DNA of 64,000 nucleotides from RGIG3002 sp964449325 (GTDB lineage Bacteria; Bacillota; Clostridia; Lachnospirales; Lachnospiraceae), in contig CAYUYJ010000016.1 of assembly GCA_964449325.1 (NCBI GenBank), forward strand, positions 1 through 64,000, given 5' to 3'. The translations under genes were made by a program, and so were the position numbers. Numbering within the stretch: position 1 is the first letter of the stretch; every line of letters starts with the position of its first letter. The notes beneath the pieces were generated by a model. It ran no database searches. It had not been told where the DNA came from and saw only the letters and a program-made list of their open reading frames with translations. Positions 43,714 through 52,439 of this stretch are shown one piece after another.

Positions 43714-44685
43714 ATGAAAAATCTAAAAGATATGAAAATAAATCCTCATCTTGTCATCTGGGTGATTATCGGTATTCTGCTGATTGTCAGTATTGTAAAA
43801 ATTATCATTTGGAACATCGGTACAAAATCCGATTATGACCCTAACAACATTACGGATGAATTCACTACGGAAGCCTTGGATACCATTTACAAGGTCAACA
43901 CTTCCAAAATCGAAGGTTATGTAGATGATGGAATTACAAACGTACTCCTTTTGGGAAATGACCCGATTACCGATAAAACCGGTGAAGGAAGTATCGCTTC
44001 TCTGGTTGCCGGAAAAACGCAGGCAAACGTATCGGATGCCGGTTTTGCAGGCACCTGTGTTGCTGCCAAAAACAGCATTTATGCCGAAGACTATCCGATG
44101 GATGCATTCAGCCTGTCTTATCTGACAAAGGCAATGTGTGACAGCGATTACTCCATGCAGGAGGCAGTTCTTTCTGCCGGCAATGTAAACGCAGATTTTG
44201 CTTCTTCTTTAGAAGTGTTAAAAAATACTGATTACTCTAAACTGGACGTGCTTGTTTTTCTGTACGATGCCAGTGATTATCTGCAAACGCGTAATCTTTA
44301 TGATGAAAACAATCCATTGAACGTAGGAACCTATACCGGAGCACTTCGTGCTTCCGCAACACAGATTAAAGAAAAATATCCTCACATACGGATTATTTTC
44401 ATGACACCATACTTTGCAAGTGTGGTTGCCGAGGACGGCTCTTATTTAAGCGGAGACACAACCAACCTTGGTTGCGGCACAATTCCGAACTATCTGCTGT
44501 TCTCCATTGATGTCGGAAATGAATGCATGTTTACGGTAATTGACAATTATTACGGAACGATTATTGAAGATACCGCTTCCGAATATCTGACCGACAACAT
44601 TCATCTAAACGATAAAGGACGCGAAGCCATCGCTGACCGTCTGGCAGAGACTATCGGAATCCCGAAAGAAGACATGCGCCGCTAG
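43714..44685 (+). CDS. Membrane-anchored SGNH-like protein with degenerate active site
   Basis: The 323-residue protein has one N-terminal membrane helix (about 12-32) and an extracellular SGNH/GDSL-like domain. Block V is intact (DNIHLNDKG) but block I reads LLLGNDPIT in place of GDSIT, so the nucleophilic serine is missing, and block III reads FLYDASD instead of GxND. It may bind rather than hydrolyse or transfer acyl groups. GGAGG lies 8 bp before the start. It stands between two glycan operons on the opposite strand. Confidence 0.65.
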   Translation: MKNLKDMKINPHLVIWVIIGILLIVSIVKIIIWNIGTKSDYDPNNITDEFTTEALDTIYKVNTSKIEGYVDDGITNVLLLGNDPITDKTGEGSIASLVAGKTQANVSDAGFAGTCVAAKNSIYAEDYPMDAFSLSYLTKAMCDSDYSMQEAVLSAGNVNADFASSLEVLKNTDYSKLDVLVFLYDASDYLQTRNLYDENNPLNVGTYTGALRASATQIKEKYPHIRIIFMTPYFASVVAEDGSYLSGDTTNLGCGTIPNYLLFSIDVGNECMFTVIDNYYGTIIEDTASEYLTDNIHLNDKGREAIADRLAETIGIPKEDMRR

Positions 44686-44695
44686 GCGTACCCGA

Positions 44696-44731
44696 AAAAG
44701 GACGTATCCCCTTACGAAGATACGTCCTTTT
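44696..44731. terminator. Bidirectional terminator
   Basis: AAAAGGACGTATC pairs with GATACGTCCTTTT (13 bp) around a 10-base loop. It lies just after the SGNH-like gene and 1 bp past the stop of the opposite-strand epimerase, so it ends both transcripts. Confidence 0.93.
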
Positions 44732-44732
44732 C

Positions 44733-45728
44733 TTAATCTTTATAATACTCCTTAAACCATTCCGCAAACCTTCCAAGCCCCTCTTCGATTGAAGTATCCG
44801 GCTTAAAACCAAAGTCTCTCATCAATTCGGAAACATCCGCATAGGTTTGATATACATCACCGGGCTGCATCGGAAGATATTCCTTCTGCGCTTCCTTTCC
44901 AAGCTGTCTTTCCAACACGGAAATGAAATCCATCAGTTTCTCCGGTTTGTTATTTCCGATATTATATATTTTATATCGCACCCCGTCCTCATTCTCTTTT
45001 GGAGGGTTACATAAAATATTTACAATGCCTTTTATCACATCATCAATATAGGTAAAGTCACGGTACATGTCCCCATTATTATAAATTTGAATTTTTTCCC
45101 CATTTTTAATTTTCAGGGCAAATTTAAAATATGCCATATCCGGTCTTCCGAAAGGGCCATAAACCGTAAAGAAACGCAAGCCTGTTGACGGAATATCATA
45201 AAGCTTACTATACGCATGCGCCATCAGTTCATCCGATTTCTTCGTTGCCGCGTAAAGACTTACCGGTCCGTCTACCATATCCTCCGTGGAAAAAGGAACC
45301 TTTTTATTTCCGCCGTAAACCGAACTGGAGGAAGCAAAAACAAGATGTTCCACCGAGAAGTGACGACACGCCTCCAACACATTAAAAAAACCTACTATAT
45401 TGGATTGTATATAAGCATCCGGATTATCAATACTGTATCTTACCCCCGCCTGTGCTCCCAGATGAATAACAATATCCGGTTTATAACGCTCAAACAGCGA
45501 AAAAATCTGTTCTTTCTCCGCCAAATCCGCTTTTTCAAAAGAATAGTTCTTCTGCTCTTTCAATATCTTTATTCTGGCTTCCTTTAAACGGACATCATAA
45601 TAATCATTCATATTATCAAAGCCGACTACAAAAGCCCCCCTTTTTAGTAGGTCAAGAGAAAGATGAAAGCCGATAAATCCGGCACCTCCGGTTATCATAT
45701 ATTTCTTTTGTTTGTCAAACTGCTTCAT
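44733..45728 (-). CDS. UDP-glucuronate 4-epimerase-like SDR enzyme
   Basis: The 331-residue extended SDR has GGAGFIGFHLS (NAD binding), HLGAQAGVRYS and the catalytic YAATKKSDEL, all typical of UDP-glucuronate 4-epimerases (GlaE/UGlcAE). It would turn UDP-GlcA into UDP-GalA. UDP-glucose dehydrogenase is encoded upstream in the same operon. ATG 45728 has GGGAG 5 bp upstream; a GTG at 45734 is badly placed relative to that site. It is the last gene of the long operon from 63287. UDP-GlcNAc 4-epimerase is a less likely alternative. Confidence 0.9.
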   Translation of the reverse strand: MKQFDKQKKYMITGGAGFIGFHLSLDLLKRGAFVVGFDNMNDYYDVRLKEARIKILKEQKNYSFEKADLAEKEQIFSLFERYKPDIVIHLGAQAGVRYSIDNPDAYIQSNIVGFFNVLEACRHFSVEHLVFASSSSVYGGNKKVPFSTEDMVDGPVSLYAATKKSDELMAHAYSKLYDIPSTGLRFFTVYGPFGRPDMAYFKFALKIKNGEKIQIYNNGDMYRDFTYIDDVIKGIVNILCNPPKENEDGVRYKIYNIGNNKPEKLMDFISVLERQLGKEAQKEYLPMQPGDVYQTYADVSELMRDFGFKPDTSIEEGLGRFAEWFKEYYKD

Positions 45729-45742
45729 ACGCACTCCCTTTT

Positions 45743-46516
45743 TTACTCTGTTTCCACATCTTTGTAGATACGATAGCCGTTCACTGTGTCTACCGTTTCA
45801 AACCCGTAGTTCTCCATAGGCTCTGTAAACCTTTTATTTTCTGACAAAATTACAAATTCACACCAATTATTTCTCACTTCTTTTGCAAGCTCCTCCGTCT
45901 GTATGGTTTCCGCCTCCATCAGTTCCTCTAACGGATAATAAAATTCCCACCGGTCTACTAATGCCTCTCTTCCGTAAGGCATACAGATTACATCGGAATA
46001 CTGCCGTACAAAATGAATAAATTCCGAAGGGAACACAGCCCACACTCTGTCTTTGTCGCTGCCCTCCTCCGGCAAAATCACATCACAGACATTCACCACC
46101 ATCTGCGGAATATGATAACCATTTTCCGCTTTTGTAAAATTGGGATTTTTATACACGAAGCTCCCTGTGAAAATCACCAGCACACACATCACTGCCATAC
46201 CGGCCCATATATACTTTTCAAACAGCTTAACTGCCGCATAGGCAATAGTAATCCCCATCGGAAGCAGCCATAAAATACGATAATAGGTTTCACTGTCAAG
46301 TCCAATCACATCAAATAGCATTTTGAAGGGCGGAAACGTAAATAGCACCACAATTACCAATGGCGAAAACACAAGAATGCTCTTTGTCTGTTTCTTCTTT
46401 TCCGTGATTACCAGAAAAACCAAAGCAGCTCCATACAAATAAAAGCTGAATCCGTTTCCGATATAATTGATATAAAATTGCAGAATGTTGTTCCACGTAT
46501 TCATAAAAAGTTCCAT
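45743..46516 (-). CDS. Membrane protein with extracytoplasmic C-terminal domain, unknown function
   Basis: The 257-residue protein has about five membrane helices (residues about 20-125) and a soluble C-terminal domain of about 130 residues (PEEGSDKDRVWAVFPSEF onward). I do not recognise the family. It lies 13 bp after a larger multi-helix protein, and together the two look like the N- and C-terminal parts of a GT-C-type glycosyltransferase. It has its own ribosome-binding site (GAGG, 6 bp), and it is in a different frame from its neighbour. Confidence 0.7.
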   Translation of the reverse strand: MELFMNTWNNILQFYINYIGNGFSFYLYGAALVFLVITEKKKQTKSILVFSPLVIVVLFTFPPFKMLFDVIGLDSETYYRILWLLPMGITIAYAAVKLFEKYIWAGMAVMCVLVIFTGSFVYKNPNFTKAENGYHIPQMVVNVCDVILPEEGSDKDRVWAVFPSEFIHFVRQYSDVICMPYGREALVDRWEFYYPLEELMEAETIQTEELAKEVRNNWCEFVILSENKRFTEPMENYGFETVDTVNGYRIYKDVETE

Positions 46517-46529
46517 ATATAACCTCTTC

Positions 46530-47630
46530 TTATTTCATTCCAAGATAAAGAATCGTAAACACGATACAAGGGATACAGGACACTACAAATTTCCATAAAA
46601 TTCTGGCACTTTTATTTCTTACCGCCAGACAACAGCCGGTTACTCCCAAAAGAATTGCCATCAAAAAAACGCCCATAGTCGTAGAAAATGCTGCCGTAAT
46701 ATTGGTACAAAAAAGCAACACCCAAAGTCCCGGATTCTTCTTTTCCGTTTCCTCCTTCTGTTCGGGAAACAGCCAAAGTATTACTGCAAGTGCCATCGTC
46801 AGCACGAAATTGGCAAAAAAACTCTTTCCCTGCCATGTCCGCATCACAAAGAAGGTTTCCTTTGTATAAATAGATACGTTTCCGTATATCTGCAGCAAGG
46901 CAATCACAAACAAAAAGGCCGGAATCAGCCGCTTTTTCTCTGTGCAAAGACGTTTCGCCACCAGATAATAACTCAGATAAGTAAGCGGAACAAAGATAAA
47001 AGGCAGAATCAGATGTGAAAGAATCGTCGGATGAATCCCGCTCAGTTTGGCAACATAAGCAATCCACAAAGGAAGCACAGCCATGGCATGGCGGATATCC
47101 AATGACGTACCGAATCCGTTATAGGGAATATATCCATACATGGAATCCCGCTGCACAGCCGTGACCGACTGCGCCACATAATAAGCATCATCCCCATCAA
47201 AAACGGCAAGCTTACATGCCTGATACAATTGAAAGCCGACAACCGCCAAAAACAGTATCCATAAAAGAATGCTTTGGATATCCGGTTTCCCCTCCGGCAA
47301 ACGGATACCAAGCCCTTCCGTCAGGGCAGGAAGGAATTTTTTCTTCTCAAATGCCGCTTTTACCGCAAACCCTATTCCTACTGCCGCCGTCAATATCAGC
47401 ACAAGAGAAGCCCATTTCACCGCCGTACTGAATTTCGCCTTTGCAAGCACCATAGGCATCACAACAATCTCAAAAACAGAAAACATGACAAGATAACCTG
47501 CCGCCATAATCAGCCCGCAGGTTCTTATTCTTTTTTGCACAAAGGCACAAGGAATACACCCGATTGCAAAAGGTACTATGATAAACCATAAAAGAAGATG
47601 TAAAAATTCCAAAATTAACTCCAGCGACAT
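46530..47630 (-). CDS. Multi-pass membrane protein, GT-C-like (possibly DUF6077)
   Basis: The 366-residue protein has about nine membrane helices. The loop motif AVFDGDDAYYV has the acidic pair expected of GT-C enzymes, which use polyprenyl-phosphate sugars outside the membrane. I recall similar proteins annotated DUF6077 but cannot verify this. It ends abruptly after a helix, and the next gene encodes further helices plus a soluble domain. ATG 47630 has GGAGG upstream; the in-frame 47651 start overlaps ugd. Confidence 0.7.
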   Translation of the reverse strand: MSLELILEFLHLLLWFIIVPFAIGCIPCAFVQKRIRTCGLIMAAGYLVMFSVFEIVVMPMVLAKAKFSTAVKWASLVLILTAAVGIGFAVKAAFEKKKFLPALTEGLGIRLPEGKPDIQSILLWILFLAVVGFQLYQACKLAVFDGDDAYYVAQSVTAVQRDSMYGYIPYNGFGTSLDIRHAMAVLPLWIAYVAKLSGIHPTILSHLILPFIFVPLTYLSYYLVAKRLCTEKKRLIPAFLFVIALLQIYGNVSIYTKETFFVMRTWQGKSFFANFVLTMALAVILWLFPEQKEETEKKNPGLWVLLFCTNITAAFSTTMGVFLMAILLGVTGCCLAVRNKSARILWKFVVSCIPCIVFTILYLGMK

Positions 47631-47650
47631 TCTTCCTCCAATGCCTCCCA

Positions 47651-48961
47651 TTAGCGTCCGATACTGTAATATTCTACACCGGCATCCTTCATTTCTGCCA
47701 CGCTGTACACATTTCGTCCGTCATATACAAGCGGTGTCTTCATTTTTTCCTTAAATAAAGCAGGCTTTAACTCCCGGATTTCTTTCCACTCCGTAAATAC
47801 AAAGCAGATATTTGCATCCTGCAGGGCTTCTTTCGCACTGTCCACGTAAGAAATCCTTCCCTTTCCGATAGTTCCTTCCGGGAATTTCTTTTTAAAATTC
47901 GGCGTGGCAACAGGATCAAACGCCACAATCTCTGCCCCCTGCTCCAGCAAAAGTCCGATATTATCAATAGACGGTGCTTCTCTTAAATCATCCGTTCCCG
48001 GTTTGAATGCCAGCCCCAAAACGGCAACCTTTAACCCCGTAAACGTAATCATTCTTTCGCTGGCTTTTTCATATAAGCGGGTTTTCTGTCTCGTATTCAC
48101 CTCTACCGCAGCTTCCACCGTACGAAGAGTATACCCGTTTTTGCTTGCAAGATACTTGAGTGCTTTGGTATCTTTTGGGAAACAGCTTCCGCCATAACCG
48201 ATACCGGCATTTAAGAAGTTTGCTCCGATTCTTGCATCGTAGCTCATTCCCTTTGCCACATCCTGAATATCCGCACCTACAAGTTCACATAAATTGGCAA
48301 TATCGTTCATATAAGATATCTTTAAGGCAAGGAAATCGTTGCAGGCATATTTAATCATTTCCGCAGACCGACGATTTACGGACACAATCGGAATGCCGAA
48401 AGGTTTATAAATCTCCATCAGCTTTGCCTCTGCTTCCTTACTTTCCGTTCCGATAATAAAACGTGCCGCATGAAGAGTATCATGAACTGCCGTTCCCTGG
48501 GCAAGAAATTCCGGATTGGAAGCCACCTCTACTTTTACGTCATGCACAAGAAAATCTTTGATAAACTGTTCCACTTTATCGTTGGTACCTACCGGAACAG
48601 TAGATTTTACTACCACAAGACAATCCCTCTCCACCGACTCCGCAATCTGTCTGGAGACCGTTGCAATATAGGATAAATTGGCACTTCCGTCCGGCATCTC
48701 CGGTGTACCCACGCCAATAAAAATAGCTTCCGAATCTTTATACGCATTTTGATAATCCGTTGTATAATGAATCCTTCCTGCTGCAAAATTTTTCTGCATC
48801 AGTTCTTCCAGTCCCTCCTCATAAATCGGAGAAACACCACTTTCCATCAATTTTACTTTCTTTTCATCTACATCCACACAGGTTACATCATGCCCTATTT
48901 CCGCCAGGCATACTCCCGTAACCAGTCCTACATACCCTGTTCCTGCAACTGTAATCTTCAT
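47651..48961 (-). CDS. ugd: UDP-glucose 6-dehydrogenase
   Basis: The 436-residue enzyme starts with KITVAGTGYVGLVTG, has the catalytic cysteine in GYGGSCFPKDT and a C-terminal UDP-binding domain with GLAFKPGTDDLREAPS. It oxidises UDP-glucose to UDP-glucuronate with 2 NAD+. ATG 48961 overlaps the stop of the GtrA gene and has AAGGAG 11 bp upstream; the upstream in-frame extension to 49024 is very basic and lies inside gtrA. Together with the epimerase at the end of the operon it supplies UDP-GlcA and UDP-GalA. Confidence 0.97.
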   Translation of the reverse strand: MKITVAGTGYVGLVTGVCLAEIGHDVTCVDVDEKKVKLMESGVSPIYEEGLEELMQKNFAAGRIHYTTDYQNAYKDSEAIFIGVGTPEMPDGSANLSYIATVSRQIAESVERDCLVVVKSTVPVGTNDKVEQFIKDFLVHDVKVEVASNPEFLAQGTAVHDTLHAARFIIGTESKEAEAKLMEIYKPFGIPIVSVNRRSAEMIKYACNDFLALKISYMNDIANLCELVGADIQDVAKGMSYDARIGANFLNAGIGYGGSCFPKDTKALKYLASKNGYTLRTVEAAVEVNTRQKTRLYEKASERMITFTGLKVAVLGLAFKPGTDDLREAPSIDNIGLLLEQGAEIVAFDPVATPNFKKKFPEGTIGKGRISYVDSAKEALQDANICFVFTEWKEIRELKPALFKEKMKTPLVYDGRNVYSVAEMKDAGVEYYSIGR

Positions 48962-48962
48962 C

Positions 48963-49415
48963 CTATTTCGTCTCCTTCTTCGTTTTCGTGCCGGTACCTT
49001 CAATGAATATCTTTCTTGAAACAAAATTATATACCATCACAATACCTGTAGCAATGATTTTACCCGCCTGCTTGGCAATTCCGATATCAAATTTATCCTG
49101 TAAAAAGGCACTGTTTAAATAAACACCGTCCACACAGCCTAAAATAATCAGTTCATTAATGCCAAGTCCGATTAAACTGAGAATCGCAAAGGTTACAAAC
49201 TCCTTCCGCTTGTCCGCATTTTCTTTACGCTCAAATACAAATTTCATGCTCATCAGATAATTAAAAATAAGTGAAAGCGTAAAGCCGAAAATATTGGCAA
49301 TCAGATAATGAACATGCAGTCCGTTTGCAAGCAGAACAAACACGCCATAGTCTATAACAAACGCAAGCCCTCCCACTATTCCGAATTTCATAATCTGGTT
49401 TATTAATTTCTTCAT
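48963..49415 (-). CDS. GtrA family membrane protein
   Basis: The 150-residue protein has four membrane helices and the GtrA-family pattern (MKFGIVGGLAFVIDYGVF at the N-terminus, NYLMSMKFVF in the middle, NFVSRKIFI near the end). GtrA proteins are thought to help flip undecaprenyl-phosphate sugars. It overlaps the preceding GT-C-like gene by 4 bp and is followed by ugd. A GtrB-like GT2 lies three genes upstream. Confidence 0.92.
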   Translation of the reverse strand: MKKLINQIMKFGIVGGLAFVIDYGVFVLLANGLHVHYLIANIFGFTLSLIFNYLMSMKFVFERKENADKRKEFVTFAILSLIGLGINELIILGCVDGVYLNSAFLQDKFDIGIAKQAGKIIATGIVMVYNFVSRKIFIEGTGTKTKKETK

Positions 49416-50815
49416 GTTAAATCCTTTCTATCGCCTGATACGGCCGCCGTCTTTTCTTTTGTTCTTATCTCCTCCAACGCTGAACGAAGCAACAGATATC
49501 CGCACATATAAAACAACGGCATATTATATATGACATACCGGGTCTGGCAGAAAATAACTGCTGCTACCGCACCCACATTCAGCAGAACCGACACGGCTGT
49601 ATACACCGCCAAAATATTTTCCCGGCTTCCGGATCCGCGTTTTTTCCAGTTAATTCCCCATAGCACTACCATACTACTATAAGCAATTATGGCATAAATT
49701 ACAAGAAACTTTCTTAGCTTTGCCACGGTAGTAACAAGCCCTGCCAGCACATTATCCACAAAAACCCTGAAAATGCCGCCTGCTTCCACCGGTAAAAGCT
49801 TACCTGTAATCACAGACATGATTCTGTCCGTTTCTGCTTCCTGTTCCACTTCGCTGCCGTTCCCGTTCTCACTGACATATTTTCTTATCATCGGCCACAT
49901 CGTATCAATCTGGATGTGGTCATAATTATCGGTAAAATGTGCCACCCGGTTAAACCATCCTTTTCCCGCGCTGTGCCCCAAATATCCCTTTGCCTCACAG
50001 CTGTCGTAAATTTTAAGAAACAGTTCCCGAATCTGCTCATCATCAATTTTCTCTGCATTCTCCCGTTCCGCTTCATAAAATGCAACGGTCAGAAGAAACC
50101 GGTCATCACTGGAATGTCTTACTCCTTCGCCTCTTAAGACCAAATTATAGCCCCGGTCAATCCCTGACACCAGAAGAAGTACCCCCACAGTGCATAAAAC
50201 AGCCTTTCCTAACACCCGAAACAGATTTTTCCTGTTCACTTCCGTAAAAACAATACCTGCTGCAAGCAAAATTACCGTAATTAACATCTGTTTCCTTGTG
50301 GAAACGGAAATCACCGACAGTACCACAGCCATAAGTAATGCCCTTCTTCCCTTATGGAAACAGTACTCTAACATCCATCTTGCAAAAAGTAAGAAAAGCG
50401 GAATACAAATTCCTTCCGACAAAATACTGTTGGAATACATAGCTGCACGTTTTGCCCCGAATCTGCAAAGCAGAGACACTAAAAGCGGCAAAGACAGTAA
50501 CACCAGATTATCCGGCCGTGACCTTTCAAATTCTCTGGTCAGAAACCGTGCAAGCTCCCATGCTGCAACGGCACAAAGCATGCCCTGTACAAATACTGCC
50601 GCAGTTAAGTACGTTTCTCCCTCTCCGAAAAGGAAACGGAAAAAACATAAAAACAGAGGATATACCGGTTCTCTATCTATGTTCATATTGATATAGCTGG
50701 GGGAATCCACACAAATTACGGCACCATCCAGCCATGTAAAAAAGCCATAAAATAAAATACAGCCAAAAAGCAGAAGCCCTTGAAATTTTTGTTCTGATAA
50801 AGATTTTTGTTTCAT
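49412..50815 (-). CDS. GT-C-like polytopic membrane glycosyltransferase candidate
   Basis: The 467-residue protein has about ten membrane helices. The first extracytoplasmic loop holds VDSPSYINMN and REPVYP, a pattern of DSxxY and RxPxYP common in RgtA/ArnT-like GT-C enzymes. It probably transfers a sugar from a polyprenyl phosphate to the exported glycan. ATG 50815 has TAGGAG upstream; the in-frame start at 50875 lies inside the EamA gene. Its genes next door are two EamA-type half transporters and GtrA. Confidence 0.75.
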   Translation of the reverse strand: MKQKSLSEQKFQGLLLFGCILFYGFFTWLDGAVICVDSPSYINMNIDREPVYPLFLCFFRFLFGEGETYLTAAVFVQGMLCAVAAWELARFLTREFERSRPDNLVLLSLPLLVSLLCRFGAKRAAMYSNSILSEGICIPLFLLFARWMLEYCFHKGRRALLMAVVLSVISVSTRKQMLITVILLAAGIVFTEVNRKNLFRVLGKAVLCTVGVLLLVSGIDRGYNLVLRGEGVRHSSDDRFLLTVAFYEAERENAEKIDDEQIRELFLKIYDSCEAKGYLGHSAGKGWFNRVAHFTDNYDHIQIDTMWPMIRKYVSENGNGSEVEQEAETDRIMSVITGKLLPVEAGGIFRVFVDNVLAGLVTTVAKLRKFLVIYAIIAYSSMVVLWGINWKKRGSGSRENILAVYTAVSVLLNVGAVAAVIFCQTRYVIYNMPLFYMCGYLLLRSALEEIRTKEKTAAVSGDRKDLT

Positions 50816-50823
50816 GTGTTCTC

Positions 50824-51165
50824 CTATAAATAATACACAAAAATTCCTGCCAGTATCAAGGCGGTTCCGATACACTTTCTTTTTGTCAGCTTTTCCCGGA
50901 AAATGAAAATTCCAAAAAGCATTACCAGAATATAACCCAGTGACTCGATAATCGGTCCATTCTTATATTCCATACCCCGGAATGCCAGAATGGTCAAAAG
51001 CATGGAAATTCCGGTAAGTCCATACCCACCGATGACATAAGGATTCACATATTCCTTTAAAAATCCGTCATGCTCCTTTAATGCACTTTTCTTCAACAAA
51101 ATCTGGGAAACAGCGGCAAGCGTAACAGAACAGACATAAAGCAGAAAATAAACGTTAAACTCCAT
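50824..51165 (-). CDS. Half-size EamA/SMR-like transporter, second of pair
   Basis: The 113-residue protein has four membrane helices. The IIESLGYILVMLFG segment and REKLTKRKCIGTALILAG at the end match EamA halves such as ArnE/ArnF-type flippases. ATG 51165 has GGAGG upstream and overlaps the stop of the first EamA-type gene by 11 bp, which argues for a stoichiometric heterodimer. A role in flipping the lipid-linked sugar made by the adjacent GtrB-like enzyme is inferred. Confidence 0.8.
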   Translation of the reverse strand: MEFNVYFLLYVCSVTLAAVSQILLKKSALKEHDGFLKEYVNPYVIGGYGLTGISMLLTILAFRGMEYKNGPIIESLGYILVMLFGIFIFREKLTKRKCIGTALILAGIFVYYL

Positions 51166-51520
51166 CCTTTGGCCTTTCCTCCTCCGTGATAACCATTGTA
51201 CCTGCAATCACCAGCAAACAGCCGATTACATTTGCTGCCGTAATCTTATTATGGAAAAAAATCACCGCCCAAAGCAGAGACCATAGCAGATACATTTCCC
51301 GATTGGCATAAGCCACCGAAAGCTGTGTCCGCTTAATGACCTGCTGCCAAAGCAGGGCATAAACAAAAAGTACTACCAGTTCCATACCCGTAAACAGAAG
51401 AAACTTCATACTGAAAATGGGCTCTCCCGATGCCAGCTTTGCAAAAATACTTGCCAGTGTATAAATAATTACCACTGCCTGTAACTTAACAATGGTCTTT
51501 AGTCTGTCCGTTTTCTGCAT
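51155..51520 (-). CDS. Half-size EamA/SMR-like transporter, first of pair
   Basis: The 121-residue protein has four membrane helices, with WSLLWAVIFFHNKITAANV and a conserved GCLLVIAG segment in the last helices. ATG 51520 has AAGGAG 7 bp upstream and overlaps the end of the GtrB-like gene by 35 bp. With its partner at 50824-51165 it would make a full EamA-type flippase. Confidence 0.8.
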   Translation of the reverse strand: MQKTDRLKTIVKLQAVVIIYTLASIFAKLASGEPIFSMKFLLFTGMELVVLFVYALLWQQVIKRTQLSVAYANREMYLLWSLLWAVIFFHNKITAANVIGCLLVIAGTMVITEEERPKDGV

Positions 51521-52433
51521 TGATTTTCTCCTTAATCACATACTGGGGACTGTTGTTGATGCAAATATAAATCCGCCCGATATACTCCCCAATGAGCCCC
51601 AGCATCAGCATAATCATTCCCCCGATAAACACAAGCAGGGATACCAGCGAACTCCAGCCAAGCATCATATTCGGGTTAACAAATTTACGGATAATCGTCA
51701 CAAAACCGAACAGAAAACCGGCAAGCGCACAAACACACCCTGTCGCTGTAGCAATACGCAAGGGTTTGATGGAAAACGCCGTAAATCCGTTAAACCAAAG
51801 TCCCAAAAGTTTCTTCAACGTATAGCCCGAATGTCCGTACTCCCGCTCCCTATGGTCGATTGCCACATTTTTAATATTCTTCGTGGTCCGGCACAAAAGT
51901 CCCGGAATATACGGATAGGCATTGGTATAACGCAGCATTTCCTCCACCACAAACCGATGCATGCAGAAATAGCTTGTATTGATAATGTCCTTTGGCATAC
52001 CTACCAGCTGCACTGCCATCATTTGATTGATTTTGCTGCCGATATTACGGAATTTGTTATGCATCTTATTGGGGTAATACGCCATTGCCACATCTGCTCC
52101 TTCCGCAGCTGCATCAATCAATCGATACACCTCATCCACCGGCGTCTGTCCGTCATCGTCCAGCGAAACAACCAGATCACCGTCACACTGTCTGTAGCCG
52201 GCAAGCAGTGCGCCATGCTGCCCGAAATTTTTAGAAAGGCAGATTCCTTTTACCTTCGGATTCCGTGCACAAAGACCTTTTATTTTTTCCCACACCATAT
52301 CCGGGGAACAGTCATTAACGAGAATCACCTCGTAATCATCCTCCGGACGCACAATCTTTTCTATTCCGCCTACTACATGTTCTATCGTATGTTCCGAACC
52401 ATAGCACGGAATGACAAATGAAATTTTCCGCAT
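51486..52433 (-). CDS. GtrB/ArnC-like polyprenyl-phosphate glycosyltransferase
   Basis: The 315-residue protein has a GT2 domain (SFVIPCYGSEHTIE, VSLDDDGQTP) and two C-terminal membrane helices (about 230-300), the layout of GtrB/DPM1/ArnC enzymes. These load a sugar from a nucleotide onto undecaprenyl phosphate on the inner face. GGAGG lies 12 bp before the start. The downstream EamA pair, GT-C protein and GtrA complete a module for adding side groups outside the membrane. The sugar is unknown. Confidence 0.9.
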   Translation of the reverse strand: MRKISFVIPCYGSEHTIEHVVGGIEKIVRPEDDYEVILVNDCSPDMVWEKIKGLCARNPKVKGICLSKNFGQHGALLAGYRQCDGDLVVSLDDDGQTPVDEVYRLIDAAAEGADVAMAYYPNKMHNKFRNIGSKINQMMAVQLVGMPKDIINTSYFCMHRFVVEEMLRYTNAYPYIPGLLCRTTKNIKNVAIDHREREYGHSGYTLKKLLGLWFNGFTAFSIKPLRIATATGCVCALAGFLFGFVTIIRKFVNPNMMLGWSSLVSLLVFIGGMIMLMLGLIGEYIGRIYICINNSPQYVIKEKINAENGQTKDHC

Positions 52434-52439
52434 CTCTGT

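Noticed and set aside
44733..45728. rmlD candidate
   Set aside because: Motifs and length fit UDP-glucuronate 4-epimerase; RmlD has a different N-terminal and active-site pattern.
51492..52421. Long plus-strand open frame (309 codons)
   Set aside because: It is antisense to the GtrB-like glycosyltransferase gene, has basic low-complexity composition, no homology and no ribosome-binding site.
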